A program made the translations under genes and the position numbers. From Rhodospirillales bacterium (GTDB lineage Bacteria > Pseudomonadota > Alphaproteobacteria > Geminicoccales > Geminicoccaceae), in assembly GCA_015490605.1 (NCBI GenBank), contig WFXL01000150.1:1-43165 (forward strand): DNA of 43,165 nt. Reading direction: 5' to 3'. The notes under the pieces were generated by a model. It saw only the letters and a program-made list of their open reading frames with translations, made no database searches and was not told the DNA's origin. Below, in pieces: positions 32,134-42,689 of the stretch (the first letter of the stretch is position 1; the number at the start of each line of letters is the position of its first letter).

Positions 32134-32553
32134 TCACGCCACCGCCCGCGGCTCGGCCGCTTCCTCCTCCGCCGCCAGATCCTCGAGGATCGGACAGTCG
32201 GGCCGGTCCTCCCCGTGACACTTCTCCGCCAGATGTTCCAGCGCCCGCTTCATCGCCTCGAGTTCGCGGATGCGCCGTTCGATCTCGCGGATGCGTGCCA
32301 GTGCCAGCCGCTTGACCTCGGCCGCCGAGCGCTGAGGGTCGAGGTAGAGGGCCAGCAGTTCACGGCAGTCCGCCACCGAGAACCCCAGCGCCCGGGCCCG
32401 CTGGACGAAGCGTAGCAGGTGGACGTCGCGCTCGCTGTAATCACGATAGCCGTTGTCCTTCCGCCCGCTCGGCCGCACCAGGCCGATCTCCTCGTAGTAG
32501 CGCAGCGTCTTCGCGGGCAGCCCCGCGCGCCGTGCCGCCTCGCCGATGTTCAT
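32134..32553 (-). CDS. cueR: MerR-family copper-responsive regulator (CueR/HmrR-like)
   Basis: MNIGEAARRAGLPAKTLRYYEEIGLVRPSGRKDNGYRDYSERDVHLLRFVQRARALGFSV...CHGEDRPDCPIL metal-loop cysteines. Confidence 0.9.
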   Translation of the reverse strand: MNIGEAARRAGLPAKTLRYYEEIGLVRPSGRKDNGYRDYSERDVHLLRFVQRARALGFSVADCRELLALYLDPQRSAAEVKRLALARIREIERRIRELEAMKRALEHLAEKCHGEDRPDCPILEDLAAEEEAAEPRAVA

Positions 32554-34975
32554 GGCTCTCCTCCTCCTGTGGGATCTCCGGCCGCCAGCGCCGCAGCAGC
32601 AGCGCGTTGGTGACCACGCTCACGCTCGAGAATGCCATGGCGAAGGCCGCCACCGCCGGATCCAGCAGACCCGCGGAAGCAATGGGAATGCCGGTGACAT
32701 TGTAGATGAAGGCCCAGAACAGATTCTGCCGGATCTTGCGGCGGGTGCGGCGGGCGATGTCGAGGGCCGCCGGCACCAGCACCGGCCGCGGCCGCATGAG
32801 GGTGATGCCGGCGGTCTCGAGCGCCACATCGGTGCCCGAACCCATGGCGATGCCCACATCCGCCGCCGCCAGCGCCGGCGCGTCATTGACACCATCGCCC
32901 ACCATCGCCACCACCCGGCCCTCGCCCTGCAGCGCCACCACCCGCGCGGCCTTCTCCTCGGGCGGCACCGGCGCCAGCACCTCATCGATGCCGAGCCGGG
33001 CCGCTACCGCCTCGGCGGTGGCGCGATTGTCACCCGACATCATCACCACCTTGAGGCCCTCGGCCCGCAGCCGCCGCACCGCCTCGGCCGCATCCGGCCG
33101 CACCCGGTCGGCCAGGGCGATGAGGCCTGCCACCCGACCGTCCACCACCACCCAGGTGACGGTGGTGCCCGCCCGCTCGAGCTCATCCGCCCGGCGCTCG
33201 ACGGCGGGGTCCACCGAAAGACCGGAGGTGGCAAAGCCGGGTCGGCCGACGCGCACCCCGTGCCCCTCCACCTCGGCTTCGATGCCACGCCCGGGTACTG
33301 CCTGGAAGCGGCTCGGCGGCGTCAGGGCAAGGCCGCGCGCTTCGGCCGCCCGCACCATGGCGCGCCCGAGCGGATGTTCGCTGCGGAGCTGGGCGGAAGC
33401 CGCGAGCCGCAGCACCTCCTCCTCCGACGGGCCGAGGGGCACGATCTGGACCACATCTGGCCGGCCCTCGGTGAGGGTGCCGGTCTTGTCGAACACCACC
33501 GTATCGGCGGCGTGGGCGCGCTCCAGGGTTTCGATGTCCTTCACCAGGATGCCGGCGCGGGCGGCCGAGCCGGTCCCCGCCACCAGTGCGGCCGGCGTCG
33601 CCAGACCGAGGGCGCAGGGACAGGCGATCACCAGCACCGACACCGCCGCCACCAGCGCCTGTTCGAAGGTGCCGCCGGCCAGCAGCCAGCCGCCGAAGGT
33701 GAGGGCAGCGATCCCCACCACCACCGGCACGAACACCGCCGCAACCCGGTCCACCAGCTTCTGGATGGGCGCCTTGCCAGCCTGGGCCTGTTCCACCAGC
33801 CGGGCGATGCGGGCCAGGGTGGTATCGCGGCCCACCCGGGTCGCGCGCACCTCCACATAGCCGCTGCCGTTGACCGCGCCGGCGATCACCGTATCGCCCT
33901 CACCCCGGGCCACCGGCAGGCTCTCGCCGGTGACCAGCGACTCGTCGAACTCGCTCTCGCCCGCGAGGATCACGCCATCCACCGGCACCCGCTCGCCGGG
34001 GTAGACCAGCACCACATCGCCCACCCGCACCTCATCCACGGGCACCTCCACCTCTTGCCCGTCGCGGCGGATACGGGCGCGCTCGGGCCGCAGCTCCATC
34101 AGCCGGCGGATGGCCTCGGCGGCGCTGCGCTTGGCCCGCTCCTCAAGCCACTTGCCGATGCGGGTGACGGCGATGATGGCGGCGGAGGCCTCGAAGTAGA
34201 GCAGGCCCGCCGAGGCCGCGCCCAGATCCCATACCAGCCACAGGCTGTAGCCATAGGCGGCGGTGGTGCCGAGCGCGATCAGGAGGTCCATGTTGCCGCT
34301 CTTTGCCCGCAGCGCCTTCCAGGCCCCACGGTAGAAGCGCCAGCCGGCGATGAACTGGACCGGCGTGGCCAGCAGCACCTCCTGCAGGGGCGTCAGATGG
34401 AACGGCCAACCCACAAGGCGCGCCACCATCTGGGCCACCAGCGGCAGGGTCAGGATCACCGACCCCAGGGTCAACAGCGCGTCCATACGGCCGCTGCCGG
34501 CACGTTCCGGCGTCTCGTGCCGCGTCTCGCTCTGCAGATGGGCCTCATAGCCTGCGGCCTTGACCGCCTCGATCAGGGCCCGCGGCTCCACCGCACCCGC
34601 CACCACCTCCACATCCGCCCGCGCCAGCGCCAGATTGACCCGTGCCTCCAGCACGCCCGGGACCCGGCGCAGCGCCTGTTCGATGCGGCGCACGCAGGCG
34701 GCACAGCTCATACCCTCGATGGTGAGGGTGACGGTCTCGCGCGGCACGCCATAGCCGGTGCGCTCCACCGCCTGCACCACCTCCGCAAGCGAGCCCTCGG
34801 ACGCGAGCTCCACCCGTGCGCGCTCCAGCGCCAGGTCCACCTCGACCCCACGCACCCCCTCCAGCTTCTCGAGGGCCTTGCGGATGCGCGTCGCGCAGGC
34901 GGCGCAGCTCATCCCCTCCACCGGAAACGCCAGCTCCTGCCCGGCCTTGTCCATCGCACCGGCTGTCTCGGCCAT
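32441..34975 (-). CDS. copA: Cu(I)-translocating P1B-type ATPase
   Basis: Two GMSCAAC heavy-metal domains, ACPCALGLATPAAL, DKTGTLTEG, GDGVNDAPAL; 3' end overlaps cueR by 113 bp. Confidence 0.94.
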   Translation of the reverse strand: MAETAGAMDKAGQELAFPVEGMSCAACATRIRKALEKLEGVRGVEVDLALERARVELASEGSLAEVVQAVERTGYGVPRETVTLTIEGMSCAACVRRIEQALRRVPGVLEARVNLALARADVEVVAGAVEPRALIEAVKAAGYEAHLQSETRHETPERAGSGRMDALLTLGSVILTLPLVAQMVARLVGWPFHLTPLQEVLLATPVQFIAGWRFYRGAWKALRAKSGNMDLLIALGTTAAYGYSLWLVWDLGAASAGLLYFEASAAIIAVTRIGKWLEERAKRSAAEAIRRLMELRPERARIRRDGQEVEVPVDEVRVGDVVLVYPGERVPVDGVILAGESEFDESLVTGESLPVARGEGDTVIAGAVNGSGYVEVRATRVGRDTTLARIARLVEQAQAGKAPIQKLVDRVAAVFVPVVVGIAALTFGGWLLAGGTFEQALVAAVSVLVIACPCALGLATPAALVAGTGSAARAGILVKDIETLERAHAADTVVFDKTGTLTEGRPDVVQIVPLGPSEEEVLRLAASAQLRSEHPLGRAMVRAAEARGLALTPPSRFQAVPGRGIEAEVEGHGVRVGRPGFATSGLSVDPAVERRADELERAGTTVTWVVVDGRVAGLIALADRVRPDAAEAVRRLRAEGLKVVMMSGDNRATAEAVAARLGIDEVLAPVPPEEKAARVVALQGEGRVVAMVGDGVNDAPALAAADVGIAMGSGTDVALETAGITLMRPRPVLVPAALDIARRTRRKIRQNLFWAFIYNVTGIPIASAGLLDPAVAAFAMAFSSVSVVTNALLLRRWRPEIPQEEESHEHRRGGTARGAAREDAALLRGDRPGAAERAEGQRLS

Positions 34976-35012
34976 GATCCCCTCCGCCGGAGGTTCCAGT
35001 CCGGTGGAACAT

Positions 35013-35041
35013 CTGGACCCTCCAGCAGAGGGAAGGTCAAG
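35013..35041 (-). promoter_or_regulatory. CueR/HmrR-type operator-promoter (copper-responsive), site 2 upstream of copA
   Basis: Minus strand CTTGACCTTCCCTCTGCTGGAGGGTCCAG: TTGACC, 19-nt spacer, dyad ACCTTCC...GGAGGGT. Confidence 0.75.
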
Positions 35042-36041
35042 AGGGCAGAGTCGATTCCACGTGGTGTTGGCGATCGCGCGCCACCAGGCGCAGGAAGATG
35101 TCCTCGAGGTCGGGTTCGTGGGTGGACAGGTCGAGGATGCGGAAGCCGGCCCGGCGCACCGCCTCCAGCAGCGCATCCGCCGTCATGTGGCCGCGCAGAT
35201 AACGCACCCTAAGCCGGCCGTCGCCGATGCGCTCGAACCCCAGCCGCCTGAGTTCGTCCGCGAGGGTGGTGGGTGCCGGTTCCACCCGCAGCACCAGTTC
35301 CTTTTCGTCGATGCGGTGGAGCAGCCGTTCGGTACGATCACACGCCACCACCCGGCCGCGGTCGATGATGGCGATCTGATCGCACAGTTCCTCCGCCTCC
35401 TCGAGATAGTGGGTGGTGAGCACCACCGTGGTGCCGCGGCGGTTGAGCTCGCGCATGTAGCGCCAGAGCTGGCGGCGCAGCTCCACATCCACGCCGGCGG
35501 TGGGTTCGTCCAGGATCACCACCGGCGGATCGTGCACCAGCGCCTTGGCCACCAGCAGCCGCCGGCGCATGCCGCCGGAGAGGGTGCGCGCATAGGCGTC
35601 GGCCACATCCTGAAGCCCCAGGGCCGCCAGCAGCTCCTCGGTGCGCCGGCGCCCGGGCGGCACTCCATAGAGGCCGGCCTGGTATTCGAGGGTCTCGCGC
35701 GGGGTGAAGAAGGCGTCGATGTTGAGCTCCTGCGGCACCACCCCGATCAGCCGGCGGGCGAGGCGTGGACGCCGGTCGATGTCCACCCCGAGGATGCGGC
35801 AGCGGCCGGCGGTCTTGATCACCAGCCCGGCGAGGATGTTGATGGTGGTGGACTTGCCGGCACCGTTGGGGCCCAGCAGCCCGAAGAAGCTGCCCCGGGG
35901 GACGGTGAGGTCGATGCCGGCGAGCGCCTCCTTATCGGGCCGCCCGCCCTGGCCGCGGTAGATCTTGCGCAGGCCGCGGATCTCGATGGCGGCTGCGACC
36001 GCTTCGGGACTCGACGCTGGTGGGGCAGGCGGCCTATCCAT
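35037..36041 (-). CDS. ABC-2 type transporter ATP-binding protein
   Basis: IEIRGLRKIYRGQG...GLLGPNGAGKSTTINILAGLVIKTAG...LSGGMRRRLLVAKALVHDPPVVILDEPTAGVD. Confidence 0.9.
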   Translation of the reverse strand: MDRPPAPPASSPEAVAAAIEIRGLRKIYRGQGGRPDKEALAGIDLTVPRGSFFGLLGPNGAGKSTTINILAGLVIKTAGRCRILGVDIDRRPRLARRLIGVVPQELNIDAFFTPRETLEYQAGLYGVPPGRRRTEELLAALGLQDVADAYARTLSGGMRRRLLVAKALVHDPPVVILDEPTAGVDVELRRQLWRYMRELNRRGTTVVLTTHYLEEAEELCDQIAIIDRGRVVACDRTERLLHRIDEKELVLRVEPAPTTLADELRRLGFERIGDGRLRVRYLRGHMTADALLEAVRRAGFRILDLSTHEPDLEDIFLRLVARDRQHHVESTLPS

Positions 36042-36077
36042 GACGGCGCGACCTCGATGATCGGAGATACACTGTTC

Positions 36078-36329
36078 ATGTCGGCTGCGGCGATGGCGAG
36101 TAAAGGGATCGAGGAACACTACATCCTCGACGGCGAGGAGGTGGTGATCACCGACCGCCTCGAGGTGAGCTGCGACGGCGGCGGGGGCGTCCTCGGCCAC
36201 CCGGTGGAATACATCACCCTGGAGAAGGGCGGCGAGGCGGTGTGCAAGTACTGCGACCGCCACTTCTACCATGTGGCGCACCCGCGGGTGGCGGAGATCC
36301 GCCAGAAGGGCGAGCCCTTCGCCGGCTAG
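36078..36329 (+). CDS. zinc-finger domain (zf-CHCC, NDUFS6-like) protein
   Basis: CDGGGGVLGHPVEYITLEKGGEAVCKYCDRHFYH. Confidence 0.85.
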   Translation: MSAAAMASKGIEEHYILDGEEVVITDRLEVSCDGGGGVLGHPVEYITLEKGGEAVCKYCDRHFYHVAHPRVAEIRQKGEPFAG

Positions 36330-36354
36330 GGCCGGGTCGTCGGGGGAGGGGACC

Positions 36355-37890
36355 ATGGACATCGGCCGCTGGATCGAACGCCATGCCGCCTTCCAGCCGG
36401 AACGGCCGGCCCTGCGCTTCGGCGAGCGGCTGCTCACCTATGGAGCGCTGGATGCGCGGGTGCGGGCCATGGCCCGGGCCCTCAAGCACGGTCATGGCGT
36501 TGGTCGCGGCGATCGCATCGCCTGGCTCGGCTACAACCACCCCGACATGCTGGTGCTGCTGTTCGCCGCCGCCCGCCTCGGCGCCATGCTGGTGCCCCTC
36601 AACTGGCGGCTGGCGCCGGCCGAACACGCCTGGATCCTGCGCCATGCCGGCTGCGAGCTGTTGCTCTGCGGCCCCAGTTTCGCCGCGGCCGGCTACGATC
36701 TCGCCGACCAGGTGCCGCGGCTGGTGGCGCTGGCGGTGGAGCCGGAGGATCCGCTGCCCCACCTGGACCTCGAAGCCGCACCCGAAGGCGATGACCGCAA
36801 CCCCCATGTGGAGCTCACAAGTCCGCTCCTGGTGGTCTACACCTCCGGCACCACCGGCCGGCCCAAGGGGGCGGTGCTCACCCAGGAGGCGCTGTTCTGG
36901 AACGCCCTCAATGCGCTTCACATGCACGAGCTGACCGGGGCGGACCGGGTGCTCACGGTGCTGCCGCTGTTCCATGTGGGCGGGCTCAACATCCAGACCA
37001 CGCCGGCTCTCTATGCCGGCGGTGAGGTGGTGCTGCTGGAGCGGTTCGACGCCACCCGCACGCTTGCCGCCATCGCCCGCCACCGCCCCACCCTCACCGT
37101 GCTGGTGCCGGCCACCATGCAGGCGCTCGTGGACCATCCCCGCTGGCCGGAGACGGACTTAGGCTGTCTGCGGATGATTGCCTGCGGCTCGCAGATGGTG
37201 CCACGCCATCTGCTGGAGGCCTTCAACCGCCGCGGCGTGCCCGCCGCCCAGGTCTATGGCGCCACCGAGACCTGCCCGATCGCGGTCTATCAGCGGCGCG
37301 AGGATGCGCTGGCACGGCCCGGGTCCGTCGGCAAGCCGGGGTTGCATGTGGAGATGCGGCTGGTGGACGAGCACGGCCGCGAGGTGGCCGCGGGCGAGGC
37401 GGGCGAGGTGCTGATCCGCGGTCCCAATGTGATGTATGAGTACTGGGCGGATGAGGCCGCCACCCGCGAGGCCTTCCTCGACGGCTGGTTCCGCACCGGC
37501 GACATCGGCCGGCTCGACGAGTGTGGCGATCTCTGGATCGTCGACCGCAAGAAGGATGTGGTGATCTCCGGCGGCGAGAATATCTATCCGGCCGAGCTGG
37601 AGGCGGTGCTGCGGGAGGATCCCCGCATCCGGGATGCGGTGGTGGTGGGCCGGCCCGACCCGCACTGGGGCGAGATCCCGGTGGCGGTGGTGGTGCGGGC
37701 CGATCCCACCCTCGACGAAGCGGCGGTGCTGGCGCTGTTCGCCGGCCGGCTCGCCCGCTTCAAGCATCCCCGGGCGGTGGTCTTCATGGACGAACTGCCG
37801 CGCAACGCCATGGGCAAGGTGCTGAAGTATCGCGTGCGCGACTGGATCGCCCGCGGCTGTGCGCCCTGTCGCCCGTTTACCGGATCTTGA
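36355..37890 (+). CDS. acyl-CoA synthetase (AMP-forming)
   Basis: VVYTSGTTGRPKGAVLTQEAL...GATETCP...GWFRTGDIGRLDECGDLWIVDRKKDVVISGGENIYPAELEAVL. Confidence 0.93.
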   Translation: MDIGRWIERHAAFQPERPALRFGERLLTYGALDARVRAMARALKHGHGVGRGDRIAWLGYNHPDMLVLLFAAARLGAMLVPLNWRLAPAEHAWILRHAGCELLLCGPSFAAAGYDLADQVPRLVALAVEPEDPLPHLDLEAAPEGDDRNPHVELTSPLLVVYTSGTTGRPKGAVLTQEALFWNALNALHMHELTGADRVLTVLPLFHVGGLNIQTTPALYAGGEVVLLERFDATRTLAAIARHRPTLTVLVPATMQALVDHPRWPETDLGCLRMIACGSQMVPRHLLEAFNRRGVPAAQVYGATETCPIAVYQRREDALARPGSVGKPGLHVEMRLVDEHGREVAAGEAGEVLIRGPNVMYEYWADEAATREAFLDGWFRTGDIGRLDECGDLWIVDRKKDVVISGGENIYPAELEAVLREDPRIRDAVVVGRPDPHWGEIPVAVVVRADPTLDEAAVLALFAGRLARFKHPRAVVFMDELPRNAMGKVLKYRVRDWIARGCAPCRPFTGS

Positions 37891-37931
37891 CCTTCACCCG
37901 CCATGCTGGCCGGGAGCGCGAGGAGCCGAGG

Positions 37932-39017
37932 GTGACCGTCGTCCGCGAGATCGAACATCGCGAGAGCACGCCGCCGGCCACCGTTCCGCCGGCGCCATCG
38001 TCTCCGGCGGTGTCGGCCACCACCGATGCCGTGCACCGCCCGTCGCGCCTGTGGCTCAAGCGGCTGGTGTCGCTGGCCGTGGGCCTGGCTCTGCTCGCCT
38101 TCTCCCTCAAGGTGCTGGCCGGCTGGGCCGCACATGTGACCCTCGCCCAATTGTGGGCCGAGCTCGTGGCCATCGGGCCCACGCGGGTGGTGCTGGCGGT
38201 GGTGTTCACCGGGCTCAGCTTCGTGGCGCTGGTGGGGTATGAATACTATGCCGTGGGCTATACCCGCCGCCAGCTGGCGCTGCCGGTGGTGGCGCTCTAT
38301 TCCTTCATCACCCAGGGGATCGCCCACGCCACCGGCTTCGCCATCTTCATCGGCGCCACCGTGCGCTACAAGCTCTACGGTGCGCGCGGCTTCAGCCTGC
38401 TCGATGTGATCACCATCCAGGTCTATTTCTCCACCACCTTCGGCCTCGCCCTGTTCATGCTGGTGGGGCTGGGGCTTGCCCTCGACCCCGAACCCCTGGC
38501 CCACGCCCTCGGCACCGGCACCTGGCCCTGGCGGCTTGCGGGCAGCCTGCTGATCCTGGCGGTGGCGGCGGTGGTGTTCACAAGCTCGGTGCTCCACCGC
38601 AAGATCCGCCTCTTTGGCCATCTCATCGACCTGCCCTCTCTCGGCACCAGCCTGTTCCTGCTCTCCCTCGGGGTGGGCGATCTGTTGGGGGTGGCGGCGA
38701 CGCTCCATGTGCTGCTGCCCGAAGCGCTGGGACTCTCCTATTTCGAGACCCTCGCCATCTTCGTCGCGGCCCTGGGCCTGGGGCTGCTTTCCTCCATGCC
38801 GGGCAGTCTCGGCGTGTTCGAGGGGGCGGTGATGCTGCTGGTGGATCCGGCGCCGGAGCTGGCGGCGGCGGTGCTGGGCGCGCTGGTGGCCTTCCGCGCC
38901 ATCTACTACATGCTGCCGCTGCTGCTGGCGCTCTTGAGCTTCGGCCTGGTGGAACTGGTGCGGCTGGTGCGCCGGCCGGCGCTGGCCCGGCCCGACGACG
39001 CCCGCCCGGGCCTGTGA
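37932..39017 (+). CDS. lysylphosphatidylglycerol synthase TM region/UPF0104-like membrane protein
   Basis: Multi-TM; YEYYAVGYTRRQLALPVVALYSFITQGIAHATGFAIFIGATVRYKLYGARGFSLLDVITIQVYFSTTFGLA...SMPGSLGVFEGAVML; GTG start proposed. Confidence 0.82.
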   Translation: MTVVREIEHRESTPPATVPPAPSSPAVSATTDAVHRPSRLWLKRLVSLAVGLALLAFSLKVLAGWAAHVTLAQLWAELVAIGPTRVVLAVVFTGLSFVALVGYEYYAVGYTRRQLALPVVALYSFITQGIAHATGFAIFIGATVRYKLYGARGFSLLDVITIQVYFSTTFGLALFMLVGLGLALDPEPLAHALGTGTWPWRLAGSLLILAVAAVVFTSSVLHRKIRLFGHLIDLPSLGTSLFLLSLGVGDLLGVAATLHVLLPEALGLSYFETLAIFVAALGLGLLSSMPGSLGVFEGAVMLLVDPAPELAAAVLGALVAFRAIYYMLPLLLALLSFGLVELVRLVRRPALARPDDARPGL

Positions 39018-39309
39018 GAGGTGCCAGGGAGCGCCGGGCCCCGGGGATGACGGCGGCCTTCAGGTCAGGAAGGTCCTATGACGCGGCGTGCTGCGCGTGC
39101 CGGTGGATTCGATCGGGCCAGGGATGGGGCATCCCTGCGGGCGCAGCGCGGCCGGGAGCCGAAGCGGGCTCCGCAGGGGCCTGGGCGCGGTGACCTTTCC
39201 TTCGGATGGTGAAGGGACCCGCCACGGCCTGCGGACATTCCGCCGGAGCCAAGGCCGATCCGCGCAGAGGCTGTGGCAAGACTGTGGATGGCGTCGGTCA
39301 CCGACCCTC

Positions 39310-40701
39310 TCAGGCGTCCACCACCTTGCCGGGGTTGAGGATACCGTTGGGGTCGAGCGTGCGCTTGAGACGCCGCAGCACCGCCAGGTCGGCGCGCCCG
39401 CGCACGAGATGAAGCCAGGGCTTCTTGATGGTGCCGATGCCGTGTTCGGCCGAGATGGTGCCGCCGAAGGCGCCGGCGGTCTCATAGACCAGCGCCTCCA
39501 CCTCCCGCTTGGCGACCCCTTCGGGCAGGCCCGTCACCACATGGATGTTGCCGTCGCCCAGATGGCCGAAAAAGACCGCCACAATGCCGGGAAAGCGGCG
39601 CGGCAGCTCGCGCCGCAGCGCCTCCACGAAGGGCTGGGTGCGCTCCGGCACGAAGCCCAAGTCGAAATTCACGTGGCGGTCGTGGCCGAAGAGGATGGGG
39701 AATTCCGCCACCGCATCGCGCACCGCCCAGAAATCGCGCACATCCGCCTCGGAGCGCGCCAGCGCGGCATCCTCCAGCAACCCCTCCTCCACCATCTCCT
39801 CCAGAAGCCGCTGGAAGCGGCCAGGGTCGGTCTCGGGATCATGGCCCTGGGCCTCCAGCAGCACATACATGCCGTGACGGCCGGCAAGCGGCCGGCGCAG
39901 GCGCGCCACCCGCGACATCATCAGCTCATAATATTCGGGCCACATGGCCTCGAAGGCCGACAGCAGCCCGCCCAGGCGGGCGCGCGCCCGCCGCAGGAGC
40001 GTGATCACCGCGGCGAAGTCCTTGAGACCGCAGAAGGCGGCCATGGTGGTGACGGGCTCCGGCTGCAGCCGCAGCACCGCGCGGGTGATGACCCCGAGGA
40101 TGCCCTCCGAGCCGATGAACAGCCGCTCCAGATCGGGGCCGGCATTGTTCTTCACCAGGCGATTGAGCCGGCCCACGTGGGTGCCGTCGGCCAGCACCGC
40201 CTCGAGCCCGAGACAGTTCTCCCGCGCCATGCCGAAGCGGATCACCCGATTGCCGCCGGCGTTGGTGGCCAGCACCCCACCTACCTGGCATGAACCCCGG
40301 GCCCCCAGATCCAGCGGCAGGAACAGTCCCGCCTCGCGCGCCGCCGCCTGGGCGCGCTCCAGCACCACCCCGGCCTCCACCACCATGGTGGCGCCGTCCG
40401 GGTCCGTGTCCACCACCCGATCCAGCCGCTCGAGCGACAGCACCACCGCTCCCGGGCTCGGCCGCGCGGCCCCGGCAAGGCCGGTACGGCCGCCCTGGGG
40501 CACCACCGGCTGCAGATGGCGGTGACAGATGGCAAGGGCCAGGGCCACCTCCTCGGCCGTGTGCGGTCGCACCACCGCCTTGGGGGTGACCGGCTCGAGC
40601 CCCGCCCAGTCGTTGGCATAGCGGGAATCCGCCTCCTCGCCCGCCATCACCGCCGCGCGCCCGAGCGCATCCGTAAGCTCCCGCAGGACCGGATCCTTCA
40701 C
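39310..40701 (-). CDS. FAD-binding oxidoreductase (D-2-hydroxyacid/D-2-hydroxyglutarate dehydrogenase-like)
   Basis: [33 protein letters not shown]...[22 protein letters not shown]...[13 protein letters not shown]...[15 protein letters not shown]. Confidence 0.9.
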   Translation of the reverse strand: MKDPVLRELTDALGRAAVMAGEEADSRYANDWAGLEPVTPKAVVRPHTAEEVALALAICHRHLQPVVPQGGRTGLAGAARPSPGAVVLSLERLDRVVDTDPDGATMVVEAGVVLERAQAAAREAGLFLPLDLGARGSCQVGGVLATNAGGNRVIRFGMARENCLGLEAVLADGTHVGRLNRLVKNNAGPDLERLFIGSEGILGVITRAVLRLQPEPVTTMAAFCGLKDFAAVITLLRRARARLGGLLSAFEAMWPEYYELMMSRVARLRRPLAGRHGMYVLLEAQGHDPETDPGRFQRLLEEMVEEGLLEDAALARSEADVRDFWAVRDAVAEFPILFGHDRHVNFDLGFVPERTQPFVEALRRELPRRFPGIVAVFFGHLGDGNIHVVTGLPEGVAKREVEALVYETAGAFGGTISAEHGIGTIKKPWLHLVRGRADLAVLRRLKRTLDPNGILNPGKVVDA

Positions 40702-42146
40702 CGCTCCTCCTCTCCCGCCGCTTCATCCTGCTCGAGGCCGAAGCGGCGCACCGCTTCGGCCAGGGCCGCCCGCACCCGCTCGGGGGCGGTGCCGCCATAG
40801 GAGCGGCGGCTTGCCAGCGCCTGCTCCACGGTGAGCACCGCCAGTGCCGCCGCATCCAGGCGCGGATCCACCGCCCGCAGATCCTCCGCCGTAAGCTCAT
40901 GGAGCTCCACCCCGCGCTCCTCCGCCCGCCGCACCACCCGTGCGGCGATCCCGTGGGCCTCGCGGAAGGGTATGCCTTTCGTGCGCACCAGCCAGTCGGC
41001 CAGATCGGTAGCGAGCGTATGGCCGACCGTGGCGGCGGCGCGCATGCGCTCGGGGTTGACCGTCATGGTGCGGATCATCTCGGCCGTCACCGCGAGGCTG
41101 AGCTCGAGGGTGTCGGCGGCATCGAAGACGCCCTCCTTGTCCTCCTGCATGTCCTTGGAATAGGCCAGCGGCAGACCCTTGAGCACCACCAGCAGCCGCT
41201 CGAGGTCGCCGCAGATGCGCCCGGCCTTGGCCCGCACCAGCTCGGCGGCGTCGGGGTTGCGCTTTTGGGGCATGATGGAGCTGCCCGAGGTGAAGGCCTC
41301 GGCCATGCGCACGAAGCCGAACTGGGGGGTGGACCACACCACCAGCTCCTCCGCCAGGCGCGAGAGATGGACCGCGGTGATGGCGCAGGCGGCGAGATAT
41401 TCGAGGGCGAAGTCGCGGTCCGAGACGGCGTCGATGGAATTGGCACAGGGCCGGGCGAAGCCCAGCTCGGCGGCGGTCATGAAGCGGTCGATGGGATAGG
41501 AGGTGCCGGCCAGCGCCGCCGCCCCCAGCGGACATTCGTCCATGCGCCGGCGGGCATCGGCGAAGCGGCCGCGGTCGCGGCCGAACATCTCCACATAGGC
41601 CAGCAGATGGTGGGCGAAGCTCACTGGTTGCGCCGCCTGCAGGTGGGTGAAGCCCGGCATGGGGGTGGCCACATGCTCCCGCGCTCGCACCACCAGCACC
41701 TGCTGGAGTGTGCGCAGCCCCTGATCGGCGCGCGCGCAGGCGCCTTTGACCCACAGGCGGAAGTCGGTGGCCACCTGGTCGTTGCGCGAGCGCGCGGTGT
41801 GCAGCCGGCGGCCGGGCTCGCCCACCAGTTCGGTGAGGCGCGCCTCGATGTTGAGGTGGATGTCCTCGAGCGCCGGCGAGAAGGCGAAGCGGCCCTGTTC
41901 GATCTCGTAGGCGATCTGGTCGAGACCCGCAAGGATGGCGTCGCGATCGGCCGGCGTGATGATGCCGCAGGCGGCGAGCATGCGCGCGTGCGCGCGCGAA
42001 CCGGCGATGTCCTCGCGCCACAGCCGGCGGTCGACATCGATGGAGGCGTTGATACGTTCCATGAGCGGCGCCGCATCCTCGCCGAAATGCCCGCCCCAGA
42101 GGGCGCGGGCGGTGGGGGTGCGACGCTCCTGGTCCCGGTCACTCAC
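40698..42146 (-). CDS. argH: argininosuccinate lyase
   Basis: [42 protein letters not shown]...[20 protein letters not shown]. Confidence 0.97.
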   Translation of the reverse strand: MSDRDQERRTPTARALWGGHFGEDAAPLMERINASIDVDRRLWREDIAGSRAHARMLAACGIITPADRDAILAGLDQIAYEIEQGRFAFSPALEDIHLNIEARLTELVGEPGRRLHTARSRNDQVATDFRLWVKGACARADQGLRTLQQVLVVRAREHVATPMPGFTHLQAAQPVSFAHHLLAYVEMFGRDRGRFADARRRMDECPLGAAALAGTSYPIDRFMTAAELGFARPCANSIDAVSDRDFALEYLAACAITAVHLSRLAEELVVWSTPQFGFVRMAEAFTSGSSIMPQKRNPDAAELVRAKAGRICGDLERLLVVLKGLPLAYSKDMQEDKEGVFDAADTLELSLAVTAEMIRTMTVNPERMRAAATVGHTLATDLADWLVRTKGIPFREAHGIAARVVRRAEERGVELHELTAEDLRAVDPRLDAAALAVLTVEQALASRRSYGGTAPERVRAALAEAVRRFGLEQDEAAGEEER

Positions 42147-42161
42147 GGGGAGGTCTCCCTG

Positions 42162-42689
42162 ATGGTGCGAATCGCGACTCTCGTCCTGATCCTGCTGATG
42201 GCCGTCACAGCCCCGGCGGCGGCGAAACTCGAGCCGACGCCGCCCGCGGCGCGCTCGCCGGTTCCCGAATTGCCGATGCGCGGCCTCGACGGCAAGTCGA
42301 TGCGGCTCGAGGACTTCCGCGGCAAGGTGGTGGTGCTCAATGTCTGGGCCACCTGGTGCCTGCCCTGCCGCGAGGAGATGCCCACCCTCGAGCGGCTGCA
42401 GCAGGCCTTCGCCGACCGGCCGGTGGTGGTGCTGGCGCTGTCGGTGGACCGCGGCGATGACGAAAAGGTGGTGGCCTTTCTCGACGAGATCGGTGTGAAG
42501 AGCCTCACGGTGGCGCGCGATCCCAAGATGCGCACGGTGCGCATCCTCGGTATCCCCGGCCTTCCCGCCACCCTCGTGATCGACCGCGAGGGCCGCGAGG
42601 TGCTGCGCCGCTTCGGCCTCTACGAGTGGGACGGAGAGGATGTGAAGGCGCTGATGGAAGCACTGCTGGCGGAACCCCCGGCCTCCTGA
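42162..42689 (+). CDS. tlpA: TlpA-like thiol:disulfide interchange protein
   Basis: Signal peptide; [47 protein letters not shown]. Confidence 0.9.
   Translation: MVRIATLVLILLMAVTAPAAAKLEPTPPAARSPVPELPMRGLDGKSMRLEDFRGKVVVLNVWATWCLPCREEMPTLERLQQAFADRPVVVLALSVDRGDDEKVVAFLDEIGVKSLTVARDPKMRTVRILGIPGLPATLVIDREGREVLRRFGLYEWDGEDVKALMEALLAEPPAS

Noticed and set aside
32546-35212. 888-aa plus-strand His-rich ORF opposite copA
   Set aside because: Complement of copA; no domain motifs, composition artefact of high GC.
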